This document shows positions 9,806 to 18,844 of a stretch of 64,000 nucleotides of DNA, one piece after another. The DNA lies in the NCBI RefSeq assembly GCF_030408835.1, contig NZ_CP047357.1:1612001-1676000 (forward strand). Reading direction: 5' to 3'. The stretch is from Corynebacterium freneyi (GTDB lineage: Bacteria; Actinomycetota; Actinomycetes; Mycobacteriales; Mycobacteriaceae). The notes under the pieces are model-generated. The model had not been told where the DNA came from, did no database searches, and saw only the letters and a program-made list of their open reading frames with translations. Position 1 is the first letter of the stretch. Each line of letters starts with the position of its first letter. A program made the translations under genes and the position numbers.

Positions 9806-11419
9806 CTAGCGATCCCCGCCGAGCGCCCCGGTCCCCGCGAATCCACCGCCGCCGTAATGCCGGGCGGTGAACACGCGCACGCCATCGACGCCGTCGTACG
9901 CCCGCGTCGACGACGCACCGACGATGAGCATGGTCCGCATGTCCACGACCTCCGGGTCGAATTCGGCGACGGTGGTGACGGTGACCTTCTCCTCCGGCGC
10001 CCCGACCGCGCGGGCGACGATGACGGGCGTTTCCGGATCGCGGTACTCGGCGAGAAGATCGCGCAGCGCCACAACCTGGGCCCGCCGCGTCTTCGACGCC
10101 GGGTTGTACACGGCGAACGCCATGTCGGCGTCGAGCACCGCGCGCAGTCGCTTTTCGACGGTCCGCCACGGCTTCAAACGGTCCGACAGCGAGAGCATGG
10201 CGAAGTCGTGACCGAGCGGGGCTCCGACGCGACTGGCGACGGCCTGGGCGGCGGTCATGCCGGGGACGATGCGCACGGGCACGTCGCGCCACGCCTCGTC
10301 GTCGGCGGTTTCCAACACGGCGGCGGCCATGGCGAACACGCCGGCGTCGCCGGAGCTGACCACCGCGACGCAGGCACCGGCCTTGGCCAGGTCCAGCGCC
10401 ATCGCGGCGCGCTCGCCCTCGACCCGATTGTCGGACATGTGCTTGGTGCGGCCTGGCTTGTCCGGCACCCGGGAAACGTACGTGGCGTAGCCGACGACGT
10501 CGGTGGCGCGATCCAGCTCGGCGGCGGCCTCAGGCGTCATCCACCGGTCGGGGCCGGGGCCCAGGCCGATGACCACGACCTCGCCCAGGCCCGCCCCGGG
10601 GCCGCCGTGGCCCGCATCCGCGACGGCGTCGGGTGCGCCCACGCGTGAGGCGACGCGGACTCCGGTGTCGGGCCCGCCCGTCTGCTCGGCGCCGACGACC
10701 ACCACGGCGAAGTAGGGCACGTCGTCGGCGGCGACGTCGGCCAGCGGAGCCGACCAGCCGTCGCCCATCGTGGCACGGACGACGACTCTCGCCCGGTCGA
10801 GTTTCCCGGCGTCGCGCAGAATGTCGCGGACGTCGTCGACGTGGCCGGCGAGTTTCATGATCACCAGGCAATCCGCCGCCGCCACCGCCGCCGCCAGTCG
10901 TGCGCGGCCTGCGGTGGCGGGCAGGATCGACAGGATGTCCGTTCCCTCGGCCAGCGGGTGGGCGAGCTCGCCCGCCGCGGCGGTGACGCTGGGCACGCCC
11001 GGGACGACGTGGGCGGGGAAGTCTCCCGCCAACGCGCGATGCAGGTGCTGGTAGGAGCTGTACAACATGGGGTCACCGAGCGAGAGCACGGCAACCGACC
11101 GCCCCGCGGAAAGATGATCCGCCAGACGCGCGGTCGCCTCCGCGTAGAAGGCGCCCATCGCCTCGGCGTAATCGTCGTCATCGCCGCCGCCCCTGGTGAC
11201 GGGGTACACCAGCAGCTCTTCGATGGCCGGCGTGCTCCGGGCGTCGATGAGCTCCGACGCGATGCGCCGCGCCGTGGACCTGCCGTGCGGGCCGGCGTGG
11301 AAGGCGATGACGTCGGCCGACGCGATGACGTCCGCGCCGCGACGGGTGATCAGTCCCGGGTCGCCGGGGCCGAGACCGACGCCGTAGAGGTGGCCCGGCG
11401 CGACGGCGCGGTCGCTCAC
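9806..11419 (-). CDS. cobIJ: Fused precorrin-2 C20-methyltransferase / precorrin-3B C17-methyltransferase
   Basis: A 537-residue fusion of two SUMT-family enzymes. CobI domain (~1-250): HLYGVGLGPGDPGLITRRGADVI, LSLGDPMLYSSYQHL and VVPGVPSVTAAAGELA. CobJ domain (from ~277): VVVIGLGPGPDRWMTPEAAAELD, then VVGYATYVSRV, VVSSGDAGVFAMAAAVLE and VRIVPGMTAAQAVASRVGAPLGHDF. CobI makes precorrin-3A; CobJ contracts the ring after CobG oxidation. The CobI-CobJ fusion is known in actinobacteria. The GTG start overlaps the cobH stop by 4 bp (GTGA), so cobH and cobIJ form one operon. A GCTTTTCGACG motif copy lies at 10150 on the opposite strand. Confidence 0.95.
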   Translation of the reverse strand: MSDRAVAPGHLYGVGLGPGDPGLITRRGADVIASADVIAFHAGPHGRSTARRIASELIDARSTPAIEELLVYPVTRGGGDDDDYAEAMGAFYAEATARLADHLSAGRSVAVLSLGDPMLYSSYQHLHRALAGDFPAHVVPGVPSVTAAAGELAHPLAEGTDILSILPATAGRARLAAAVAAADCLVIMKLAGHVDDVRDILRDAGKLDRARVVVRATMGDGWSAPLADVAADDVPYFAVVVVGAEQTGGPDTGVRVASRVGAPDAVADAGHGGPGAGLGEVVVIGLGPGPDRWMTPEAAAELDRATDVVGYATYVSRVPDKPGRTKHMSDNRVEGERAAMALDLAKAGACVAVVSSGDAGVFAMAAAVLETADDEAWRDVPVRIVPGMTAAQAVASRVGAPLGHDFAMLSLSDRLKPWRTVEKRLRAVLDADMAFAVYNPASKTRRAQVVALRDLLAEYRDPETPVIVARAVGAPEEKVTVTTVAEFDPEVVDMRTMLIVGASSTRAYDGVDGVRVFTARHYGGGGFAGTGALGGDR

Positions 11420-12069
11420 GGGAGGATCTCCCGCTTCGTGGCCAGCGCGTTGAGGGCTGCGCAGGTGATGGCCGAACCGCCGCGGCGGCCGGTGACGGTG
11501 ATGTACTCCAGGCCGGGGATTTGCGGGGCGACGTCGATGGTGGACTGCTTCGATTCCGCCGCACCGACGAACCCGACCGGAATGGCCAGCACGGCGGCGG
11601 GCATGGGCAGCTCGCCGTCGCGGAGTCGGTCGAGCAGGTGGTACAACGCGGTGGGCGCGTTGCCGATGGCCACGACGGCACCGGCGAGCCGGTCACCCCA
11701 CAAGTCGACGGCGGCGGCGGTGCGCGTGGTGCCCAATTCGGCGGCCAGTCCCGGGGTGCGCTCGTCGTGAAGCGTGCAGATGACCTCGTTGTCCGCGGGC
11801 AGGCGGCGGCGCGTGATGCCCGAGGCGATCATGGTCACGTCGGTGAAGATCGGCTTGCCCGCCTCCAGCGCGGCGCGGGCGGCGGCGACTGCGCCGGGGG
11901 AGAAGACGATGTCCTCCGCCAGGTCCGTCTGGCCGGCGGCGTGGATCATGCGGACGGCGACGACCTCCTCGTCGGGCGAAAAACGCCCGAGGTCGGACTC
12001 GGCGCGGATGATGGAGAATGACTCGCGGTAAATCGCCGCGCCGTCGGTGACGTAATCGAAGCCAAACAT
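11416..12069 (-). CDS. cobH: Precorrin-8X methylmutase
   Basis: A 217-residue enzyme moving the C11 methyl group to C12 to give hydrogenobyrinate. The catalytic histidine is seen as His43 in MIHAAGQTDLAEDI. TDVTMIASGITRRRLP and VAIGNAPTALYHLLD are the other family signatures, and PVGFVGAAESK is near 150. The ATG is 6 nt downstream of TACGCT (minus strand), suggesting a leaderless transcript. No riboswitch is visible in the 142 bp upstream, unlike cobN. Coupled to cobIJ. Confidence 0.96.
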   Translation of the reverse strand: MFGFDYVTDGAAIYRESFSIIRAESDLGRFSPDEEVVAVRMIHAAGQTDLAEDIVFSPGAVAAARAALEAGKPIFTDVTMIASGITRRRLPADNEVICTLHDERTPGLAAELGTTRTAAAVDLWGDRLAGAVVAIGNAPTALYHLLDRLRDGELPMPAAVLAIPVGFVGAAESKQSTIDVAPQIPGLEYITVTGRRGGSAITCAALNALATKREILP

Positions 12070-12075
12070 GCCAAC

Positions 12076-12081
12076 AGCGTA
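12076..12081 (-). promoter_or_regulatory. -10 box of leaderless cobH promoter
   Basis: TACGCT on the minus strand, 6 nt before the cobH ATG. Confidence 0.4.
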
Positions 12082-12211
12082 AGTCAGACCGGCCGGTCGA
12101 ACGCCGCCGACCCGTCCGCGGCGCGCCCCGACTCAGCGCCGACCACGCTCTGCGCCAACTCCGCGCGGCCCAGTGCCCCGACTCCGCCCCGGCTGGGCTG
12201 GGCTCCCGGGG

Positions 12212-13399
12212 TCAGTCGACCGAGGTGACCTCGTATTCGCCGTCGCCGGTGGCCAGGTAGTCGACGTATCCGCCCTTGGGTCGGCCGCAACGGCGCTCGC
12301 AGCCGGAGAAGTGCACGCGTCCCTCGGGCAGGCGGGCCTGGGCGATGGCGTGGGCGGCGTCGCCGCGGGTGTCGGCCAGCGACTTCGGGCAGCCGGGCCG
12401 GCCGGTGCAGGCGGAGACGTTGAGCCACGTCGACTTGCGGTCGAAGATCAGGCCGTTGGGCGCCAGGACGCGCACGACCTGCTCGGCGTCGGCTTCCTCC
12501 AGGTCGTGGAGGACCAGCGAGTACCAGGGCGTGACGTGGACGGGCACGCGGGTCTGGGCGATGGCGCGGGCCAGGCGGGAGGGCAGGACGCCGAACCGCA
12601 GCCCGGCGGCGAGGCTGACCAGGCCGTCGGGCTGGTCGATCCACCCGATCTGTTCGGTGCCGGGGTGGGCGAACGCGAAGGACTCGGCGGCCGACGGATC
12701 ACCGACGGGCACGCCGATGGCTTCCGCGGTCATGGCGACGACCCGGTCGGCCCCGTCGGATTCGGCGATGCGCCAGGCCTCGCCGCGCACCTCCGCCCAC
12801 GCGCGGGTCGCCGACAGCAGCATTTCCACCGCGCGGTCGCGGGGCACGGACACTCCGGCGGGTGCCCCGGCGACGACCAGTTCGAATTCGCCGCCGCCGA
12901 GGGCGACCAGGCCGAGGTCGGGTGCTTCGCCGAGGACGTCGCCGCGGCCGTCGTCAAGCGCGAACAGGGTGCGTCCCGGCAGCGCCGCAAGCGACTCGTC
13001 GGCGCACAAGGCGTCGTCGAACGCGTGCACCAGCTCGGAGACGTCGTCGAGTCCGCCGACGCGGCCGGTCATCGGGGACTGCAGGATGTTGCGCACGCGG
13101 TCGTGGTCGGGGTGGGGGAGCATGCCGGCTTCCTCGGCGGCGTCGGCGAACCCGGACACGTCGCGGATGCCGCGGATCTGCAGGTTGCCGCGGGAGGTGA
13201 AGTGGATGTAGCCGTCGCCGAAGTTGTCGGCCAGGTCCGCCAGCACCATGAAGCCCGGCGCGGGCAGGAATCCGCCGGGGAAACGCAGGCGGCCGATGGC
13301 GCCGTCGGCGGCGATGTGCACGCGGCGGGTGCCCGGGCAGGCGTCGGGGCGGTCGCGTTCGGGGCGGGGGGTTTCGGGCTGGTCGACCATGGGGTTCAT
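12212..13399 (-). CDS. cobG: Precorrin-3B synthase (oxygen-dependent monooxygenase)
   Basis: A 395-residue member of the sulfite/nitrite-reductase fold family. HFTSRGNLQIRGI (~70-82) belongs to the N-terminal half-domain. The [4Fe-4S]/mononuclear-iron binding cysteines are in CTGRPGCPKS (~330) and FSGCERRCGRPKG (~366). CobG uses O2 to hydroxylate precorrin-3A, so its presence marks the aerobic pathway. The gene starts (ATG) 6 nt after TATCAT on the minus strand, so a leaderless message is likely. It is divergent from cobN and does not share its riboswitch. A GCTTGACGACG copy (12949) encodes ALDD inside the gene. Confidence 0.94.
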   Translation of the reverse strand: MNPMVDQPETPRPERDRPDACPGTRRVHIAADGAIGRLRFPGGFLPAPGFMVLADLADNFGDGYIHFTSRGNLQIRGIRDVSGFADAAEEAGMLPHPDHDRVRNILQSPMTGRVGGLDDVSELVHAFDDALCADESLAALPGRTLFALDDGRGDVLGEAPDLGLVALGGGEFELVVAGAPAGVSVPRDRAVEMLLSATRAWAEVRGEAWRIAESDGADRVVAMTAEAIGVPVGDPSAAESFAFAHPGTEQIGWIDQPDGLVSLAAGLRFGVLPSRLARAIAQTRVPVHVTPWYSLVLHDLEEADAEQVVRVLAPNGLIFDRKSTWLNVSACTGRPGCPKSLADTRGDAAHAIAQARLPEGRVHFSGCERRCGRPKGGYVDYLATGDGEYEVTSVD

Positions 13400-13405
13400 G
13401 CCTCG

Positions 13406-13411
13406 ATGATA
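13406..13411 (-). promoter_or_regulatory. -10 box of leaderless cobG promoter
   Basis: TATCAT on the minus strand ends 6 nt before the cobG ATG. Confidence 0.5.
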
Positions 13412-13521
13412 CGTGCGGCGCGTGGGGCGGGCGTTGCTTGACGACGGCCCGCCTGCCGCCCGTGCGCCCCGGGGACCGCGGGCGCCCGGGTGTCCCGACG
13501 ACCCGGATCCGACGGGCGCTG

Positions 13522-13527
13522 TAGGCT
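13522..13527 (+). promoter_or_regulatory. -10 box of cobN promoter
   Basis: TAGGCT lies just upstream of the riboswitch, predicting a start near 13534. Confidence 0.4.
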
Positions 13528-13534
13528 ACCCTTC

Positions 13535-13655
13535 GACAACGTTCAACCACCCGACCCGGGTGGTGGGGAAGCCGGTGAAAATCCGGACGGTCGCGCCACT
13601 GTGAAAGTCAGACCCCCACGCCCCGGGAAGCTTGGCCACGGGGCGCGACATTCCC
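13535..13655 (+). ncRNA. Cobalamin riboswitch upstream of cobN
   Basis: The conserved core is directly readable: a GGGTGGTGG/CCACCCGAC helix, GGGAAGCCGGTG, AAAATCCGG and the B12 box GCCACTGTGA (13595-13604), followed by AAGTCAGACCC. A further stem (CGCCCCG 13619-13625 / CGGGGCG 13639-13645) lies between the aptamer and the GGGAAAGG ribosome site of cobN. This suggests translational control by sequestering the ribosome site when cobalamin is bound. Exact ends are estimated. Confidence 0.93.
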
Positions 13656-13674
13656 CGGGAAAGGCGCAGACGCG

Positions 13675-16600
13675 ATGATTCTGCTGCTGTCCACGTCCGA
13701 CACCGACCTGCTGTCCGCCAGGGCCGCTGCGGCGAAGGAGGCGGACGTCGAGTACCGCTGGGCGAACCCCGCCCGCCTGCTCGACGACGATCTGCCGGGG
13801 CTTCTCGACGGCGCCGACATCGCGGTCATCCGCCTGCTCGGCGGCCGCAGGGCGTGGGAGGAGGGCATCGACGCCGTCATCGCCTCGGGCATCCCGACGG
13901 TGTTGGTCTCCGGCGAGCAGGCTCCCGACGCGGAACTGACCGAGTATTCGACGGTCCCCGCCAACGTCGCCACCACCGCCCACGCGTATCTGGCCGAGGG
14001 CGGACCCGACAACCTGGCGCAGCTGCACAACTTCTTGTCGGACACGCTGCTGTTCACCGGCCTGGGCTTCGCCGAGCCGAAGCGCCTGCCGGCGTGGGGC
14101 CACCTCGAGCGGAACTGGGGCTCCGCCCTGGACGAGTGCAACGACGATCGCACCGACGAAAAGGCCGGCGGCGACATTGACGCAGCTGCCTCCGCCGACG
14201 TCACCGGGACCGCACCGGTCATCGGCGTGATCTACTACCGGGCCCAGCATCTGGCCGGAAACACCGCCTACGTCTCCGCCCTGTGCAGCGCCATCGAAAA
14301 GCGGGGGGCCGTCGCAAAGCCCATCTACGCTGCCTCGCTGCGCACCGCCGGCGACGACCTGATCGCCGAGCTCGGCACCTGCGACGCGCTGATCACCACC
14401 GTCCTCGCCGCCGGCGGCAACCGACCCGCCCTGGCGCAGGCCGGCGGCGACGACGGCACGTGGGACGTCGCGGCCCTGGCGAAACTGGACATGCCCATCA
14501 TCCAGGGCCTGGCCCTGACCTCGCCCCGCCAGGCCTGGGAGGACAACGACGAGGGCCTCACGCCCCTGGACGTGGCCACCCAGATCGCCGTGCCCGAATT
14601 CGACGGCCGCCTGATCTCCGTGCCGTTTTCGTTTAAGGAGATCGACTCCGACGACCTGATCACCTACGTCCCCGACTTCGAACGCTGCGACCGCCTCGCC
14701 GGCATCGCCGTGCGCCACGCCCGCCTGCGCCACGTCGACAACGCCGACAAGAAGATCGCCGTCATGCTGTCGGCCTACCCGACCAAGCACGCCCGCATCG
14801 GCAACGCCGTCGGCCTGGACACCCCGGCGTCGACGCTGAAGGTGCTCCACGCACTCGACGAGGCCGGCTACGACCTCGGCGACGTCACCGCCATCCCCGG
14901 TTTCACCGACTACGTCGCCGCCACCGCCGCCGGCGACGCCGAAGCCCGCACCGCCGCCGCCGACGCGTTCATGCACGCCATCATCGACGCCGGCGGCCAG
15001 GACCCGGACTGGCTGACCGAAGAGGTCATGGCCGCCAATGAACTGCGCTTGCCCGCCGACACGTACCTCGAGCACTTCGAGACCCTGCCGTGGCAGCTGC
15101 GCGAAACCATGGTCGACCACTGGGGCGAGGCCCCCGGTTCCCTGTACGTCCACCCGAAGACCCGCGACATCTACATCGCGGGACTGCGCTTCGGCAACGT
15201 CGTCGTCATGGTCCAGCCGCCCCGCGGCTTCGGCGACAACCCCGTCGGCATCTACCACGACCCCGACCTGCCGCCGACCCACCACTACCTGGCCTGCTAC
15301 CACTGGCTGGCCCGCCCCGCCGACGACGGCGGCTTCGGCGCCGACGCCGTGGTCCACATGGGCAAGCACGGCAACATGGAATGGCTGCCCGGCAAAACCG
15401 CCGGCCTGTCCGCCGAATGCGGCCCCGACCAGGCCATCGGCGAACTGCCGCTGATCTACCCCTTCCTGGTCAACGACCCCGGCGAAGGCACCCAGGCCAA
15501 GCGCCGCGCCCACGCCACCCTCGTCGACCACATGATCCCGCCGATGGCCCGCGCCGAGTCCTACGGCGACATCACCCGCCTGGAGCAGCTCCTCGACGAG
15601 CACCAGAACATCTCCGCCATGGACCCGGCGAAGCTACCGGCGATCCGCCAGGAGATCTGGACGCTCATCTCCGCGGCGCAGATGGACCGCGACCTCGGCT
15701 GGGAGGAACGCCCCGACGAAGACGTCTTCGACGACATGCTCATGCACGTCGACGGCTGGCTGTGCGAAATCAAGGACGCCGCCATCCGCGGTGGCCTGCA
15801 CATCCTCGGCGACGCCCCGGCGGGGGAGGACCTCTCCGGCACCGTCGCCACCATGCTGCGCGCCCGCCAATTGTGGGGCGGCGAATTCACCCTGCCCGGC
15901 CTGCGCGAATCGCTGGGCCTGTCCGAGGACGGCTCCGACGACCGCGTCACCGTCGACCGCATCGACGCCATCGCCACCACCCTGGTCACCGCGCTGATCG
16001 ACGACCCGGCCGTCGACCTCGGCTCCCTGGCCGACGACGTCATCGGCGCCAACGGGCTGGACCAGTCGGCGGCGGGCACCGTCGTCAAGCTCCTGGAATT
16101 CACCCGGGACGAAATCCTGCCCCGCCTGGCCGAAACCTCCGGCGAAATCCCCCGCATCCTGCACGCCCTCGACGGCGGCTTCATCCCCGCGGGCCCGTCC
16201 GGCTCGCCGCTGCGCGGCCTGGTCAACGTCCTGCCCACCGGCCGCAACTTCTACTCGGTCGACCCGAAGGCCATCCCGTCGCGCCTGGCGTGGGAAACCG
16301 GCGTGCAGCTCGCCGACGGCCTCATCGAGCGCTTCCGCGCCGACCACGACGGCGAATATCCCAAGTCCGTCGGCCTGTCCGTGTGGGGCACCTCCGCCAT
16401 GCGCACCTCCGGCGACGACATCGCCGAAGTTCTCGCGCTGCTCGGCGTGCACCCCGTGTGGGACGAGGCGTCGCGCCGCATCACCGGCCTCGAGGTCATC
16501 CCCGCCGAGGAGCTCGGCCGCCCCCGCATCGACGTCACCGTGCGCATCTCCGGATTCTTCCGCGACGCGTTCCCGCACGTCATCGACTTGCTTGACGACG

Positions 16601-17430
16601 CCGTCGCCCTCGTCGCCGGCCTCGACGAACCCGACGACGTCAACTACGTCCGGGCGCACGCGAAGGCCGACGCCGCGACCGGCGAAGCGCAGGACGGCCA
16701 GCCGCGCCCCCGCCGCATCTTCGGCTCCAAGCCCGGCACCTACGGCGCGGGGCTGCTGCAGCTCATCGACTCCGGGTCGTGGCGCGACGACGAAGACCTC
16801 GCCGCCGTGTACACCACCTGGGGCGGATACGCCTACGGCCGCGGCGTCGACGGAGCGCCCGCCGCCGACGAGATGCGCACCGCCTACCGCCGCATCCAGG
16901 TCGCCGCGAAGAACGCCGACACCCGCGAGCACGACATCGCCGACTCCGACGACTACTTCCAGTTCCACGGCGGCATGGTCGCCACGGTCCGCGCCCTGAC
17001 CGGCAAGGACCCCGAGGCGTACATCGGCGACTCGACGCGGCCCGACGCCGTGCGCACCCGCACCCTCCACGAGGAGACCCGCCGCGTGTTCCGCGCCCGC
17101 GTGGTCAACCCGCGGTGGATGTCCGCCATGCGCGCCCACGGGTACAAGGGCGCGTTCGAGATGGCGGCGACCGTGGATTACCTGTTCGGCTACGACGCCA
17201 CGACCGGCGTCATGGACGACTGGATGTACGAGACGCTTACCGACGAGTACGTCGCCAACCCGGAGAACCGCGAGTTCTTCGACAAGTCGAACCCGTGGGC
17301 GCTGCACGACATTTCGGAGCGCCTGCTCGAGGCCGCCGACCGGAAGATGTGGGAGAGCCCCGACGAGGAGCGGCTGGAGCTGCTGCGCCGGGCGTTCCTG
17401 GAGACGGAGGGCGAGCTCGAGGACCGGTAG
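13675..17430 (+). CDS. cobN: Aerobic cobaltochelatase, CobN subunit
   Basis: A 1251-residue large subunit of the ATP-dependent Co2+ chelatase that inserts cobalt into hydrogenobyrinate a,c-diamide. It has the CobN/BchH fold, with the hallmark MGKHGNMEWLPGK at ~561-573 and conserved blocks such as GSPLRGLVNVLPTGRNFYSVDPKAIPS (~842) and MRTSGDDIAEVLALLGV (~905). The C-terminal NPRWMSAMRAHGYKGAFEM is typical. The ATG follows GGGAAAGG. The gene is preceded by a cobalamin riboswitch, so it should be repressed by cobalamin. The partner ATPase subunits (CobS/CobT or ChlI/ChlD type) are not in the window. Two motif copies (16080 minus, 16590 plus) lie inside. Confidence 0.97.
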   Translation: MILLLSTSDTDLLSARAAAAKEADVEYRWANPARLLDDDLPGLLDGADIAVIRLLGGRRAWEEGIDAVIASGIPTVLVSGEQAPDAELTEYSTVPANVATTAHAYLAEGGPDNLAQLHNFLSDTLLFTGLGFAEPKRLPAWGHLERNWGSALDECNDDRTDEKAGGDIDAAASADVTGTAPVIGVIYYRAQHLAGNTAYVSALCSAIEKRGAVAKPIYAASLRTAGDDLIAELGTCDALITTVLAAGGNRPALAQAGGDDGTWDVAALAKLDMPIIQGLALTSPRQAWEDNDEGLTPLDVATQIAVPEFDGRLISVPFSFKEIDSDDLITYVPDFERCDRLAGIAVRHARLRHVDNADKKIAVMLSAYPTKHARIGNAVGLDTPASTLKVLHALDEAGYDLGDVTAIPGFTDYVAATAAGDAEARTAAADAFMHAIIDAGGQDPDWLTEEVMAANELRLPADTYLEHFETLPWQLRETMVDHWGEAPGSLYVHPKTRDIYIAGLRFGNVVVMVQPPRGFGDNPVGIYHDPDLPPTHHYLACYHWLARPADDGGFGADAVVHMGKHGNMEWLPGKTAGLSAECGPDQAIGELPLIYPFLVNDPGEGTQAKRRAHATLVDHMIPPMARAESYGDITRLEQLLDEHQNISAMDPAKLPAIRQEIWTLISAAQMDRDLGWEERPDEDVFDDMLMHVDGWLCEIKDAAIRGGLHILGDAPAGEDLSGTVATMLRARQLWGGEFTLPGLRESLGLSEDGSDDRVTVDRIDAIATTLVTALIDDPAVDLGSLADDVIGANGLDQSAAGTVVKLLEFTRDEILPRLAETSGEIPRILHALDGGFIPAGPSGSPLRGLVNVLPTGRNFYSVDPKAIPSRLAWETGVQLADGLIERFRADHDGEYPKSVGLSVWGTSAMRTSGDDIAEVLALLGVHPVWDEASRRITGLEVIPAEELGRPRIDVTVRISGFFRDAFPHVIDLLDDAVALVAGLDEPDDVNYVRAHAKADAATGEAQDGQPRPRRIFGSKPGTYGAGLLQLIDSGSWRDDEDLAAVYTTWGGYAYGRGVDGAPAADEMRTAYRRIQVAAKNADTREHDIADSDDYFQFHGGMVATVRALTGKDPEAYIGDSTRPDAVRTRTLHEETRRVFRARVVNPRWMSAMRAHGYKGAFEMAATVDYLFGYDATTGVMDDWMYETLTDEYVANPENREFFDKSNPWALHDISERLLEAADRKMWESPDEERLELLRRAFLETEGELEDR

Positions 17431-17658
17431 CGGTCGGGGCGCCGGCGGGTCGGCGGGTCGGCGGTGCTCAGTCTCCTCCAGTCGTGTCTCCCCTCGGTCA
17501 GGGTTTCCGGGTCACTCCGGGAATTGGGGCACTTCTGGAGGGGGCCGAGCGCCGCCGACGCCGTTTCACCTCATCCGCGCATCTCGGGTCTCATCCATGC
17601 CCGCGCCCACCCCTCCATTTCGGACCTCGGCCCGCGCTTCTGGCCATCCGACAAAGCC

Positions 17659-17816
17659 GCGCCCCCATTTCGCGCCACACCAGCAACACCGGCCACGCCT
17701 GCCACCGGGGTCGTTGCTCCCTCAGCCGGGCCCGCAGACGGCGCCGCAGACCACTTCGGCGGGAATCACGCGCCCCCATTTCGCGCCACACCAGCAACAC
17801 CGGCCACGTCTGCCAC
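17659..17816. repeat. 47-bp direct repeat (17659-17705 and 17770-17816)
   Basis: The two copies begin GCGCCCCCATTTCGCGCCAC and differ at one base (C/T near the 3' end). They are offset by 111 bp. The unit is not seen elsewhere in the window. Confidence 0.75.
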
Positions 17817-17836
17817 AGTTAGATCTTGATCTGCAA

Positions 17837-17914
17837 TTAGTCGGCGGATTTGTTGCAAAACGCCCGTCAAATCGGGAAAGTTTCGCCCAAATCTGCAACA
17901 AATCCGCCGACTAA
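17837..17914. repeat. Perfect 21-bp inverted repeat with 36-nt loop
   Basis: Arms 17837-17857 (begins TTAGTCGGCGGATTTG) and 17894-17914 are exact reverse complements. The element is A+T-richer than its surroundings. It lies well after cobN and ~78 bp before the fxsA promoter. Architecture (long perfect arms, ~40-nt loop, no U-run) is like that of 1449-1522 although the arm sequences differ. Confidence 0.7.
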
Positions 17915-17991
17915 GTGCGTATCAAACCGGGGCACCGACGACGCCGGACAGACGAGCACGCCGGCACCCGGGCCGCGGGCACCTGGGCGGG

Positions 17992-17997
17992 TAGGCT
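17992..17997 (+). promoter_or_regulatory. -10 box of leaderless fxsA promoter
   Basis: TAGGCT ends 7 nt before the ATG at 18005; no ribosome site is visible between them. Confidence 0.4.
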
Positions 17998-18004
17998 GGG
18001 CCTC

Positions 18005-18844
18005 ATGTCGAATGCGCTGTTCGTGCTGTATCTCATCGTCGAAATCGCCGCGTTCGTCGCGGTGGGGAAGTGGATCGGCTTCGGTTGGGCGATTCTGGCG
18101 CTCATCGGCCTTTTCGCCGTCGGCGTCGTCGCGGCGGCGTGGGAGATGCGCCGCCTGACCGCCCGCGCGATGGACGACGCGATCTCCGCGCGAGAGGCGA
18201 TGGGCGGCGGCTCCACCGGAACCGCCGACGCCCGTGCCTCCCGCGCCTCGGCCAGCCCCGCCGACCGCGAGAAGCAGGCCCGCAAGGCCCTGGCGTCGGC
18301 GGGAACGCTGGTGGTGGATTCGGCGATGCTCATGGTGGGCTGCGTGTTGTTGGCGCTGCCGGGCTTCGTCACGGCGGTGCTGGGTTTGCTGCTGATTCTG
18401 CCGCCGACGAGGTGGCTGATCCGTTCGGTTGGCGGCGCGTCGTTGTCGTCGTGGTTCCAGCGGACGGGGTCGCGGAGCATGTTCGTGGTGCAGCAGTACG
18501 GGGTGTGCTTCGGCGATGATGGTGCGGAAGTCATCGACCACGATGACCCGTCGGCGCCGTCGGGTCCGGGGGCGCCGTTCGGTTCCCGCTTTACGACGGC
18601 CGATGACTCGGCGCCCCGCCGTCTTGACCGGGGCACTGGCGAGCGCGTCACGTTTGACGTGCCGGATGATCTCAGCGAGCTCGACGAGTGGGCGAGCGAG
18701 GACGAGGAGCTCAGGGGCCGCCCCGCGGGCGGTGTTTCCGATGACATGGTCATCGACGAGGAACCCGCCGCCGATGACGAGGAACCCGACGACGGCGACG
18801 ACGCGGGCGACGATCGCGATGACCGCCGGGAGCCGCGCGGATGA
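18005..18844 (+). CDS. fxsA: FxsA family cytoplasmic-membrane protein
   Basis: A 279-residue protein whose first ~150 residues match FxsA: two N-terminal hydrophobic segments (ALFVLYLIVEIAAFVAV and GWAILALIGLFAVGVVAAAW), a polar loop, then DSAMLMVGCVLLALPGFVTAVLGLLLILPPTRWLIR. FxsA proteins are membrane proteins linked to phage exclusion in E. coli when overproduced; their native role is unknown. The remaining ~130 residues are an acidic, disordered tail (runs of DDEEPDDGDDAGDD) longer than usual for the family. It overlaps lnt by ATGA. The order fxsA-lnt-ppm1-rbpA matches the equivalent mycobacterial region. Confidence 0.85.
   Translation: MSNALFVLYLIVEIAAFVAVGKWIGFGWAILALIGLFAVGVVAAAWEMRRLTARAMDDAISAREAMGGGSTGTADARASRASASPADREKQARKALASAGTLVVDSAMLMVGCVLLALPGFVTAVLGLLLILPPTRWLIRSVGGASLSSWFQRTGSRSMFVVQQYGVCFGDDGAEVIDHDDPSAPSGPGAPFGSRFTTADDSAPRRLDRGTGERVTFDVPDDLSELDEWASEDEELRGRPAGGVSDDMVIDEEPAADDEEPDDGDDAGDDRDDRREPRG

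Larger units (their letters stand above)
17431..18004. other. 570-bp non-coding spacer between cobN and fxsA
   Basis: No ORF here has coding character or a recognisable protein. The spacer contains an imperfect CTCCAG/CTGGAG dyad (17475-17540), a 47-bp direct repeat (17659 and 17770) and a 21-bp perfect inverted repeat (17837-17914), and ends with the fxsA -10 box. It may be a remnant of an excised or decayed element. Confidence 0.5.

Noticed and set aside
12082-12211. Second cobalamin riboswitch upstream of cobH
   Set aside because: No B12 box or GAAGCCGGTG element could be found on the minus strand in this spacer.
13543-15603. 686-codon minus-strand open frame opposite cobN and the riboswitch
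   Set aside because: It runs through the cobalamin aptamer and mirrors cobN codons; there is no plausible protein family.
17464-17829. 121-codon ORF in the cobN-fxsA spacer
   Set aside because: It is largely the translated 47-bp direct repeat, has no family match and no ribosome site.
18005-18844. Phage-defence role from the FxsA name
   Set aside because: The exclusion phenotype was seen on overproduction in E. coli; here the gene is in a conserved lnt-ppm1 housekeeping cluster.
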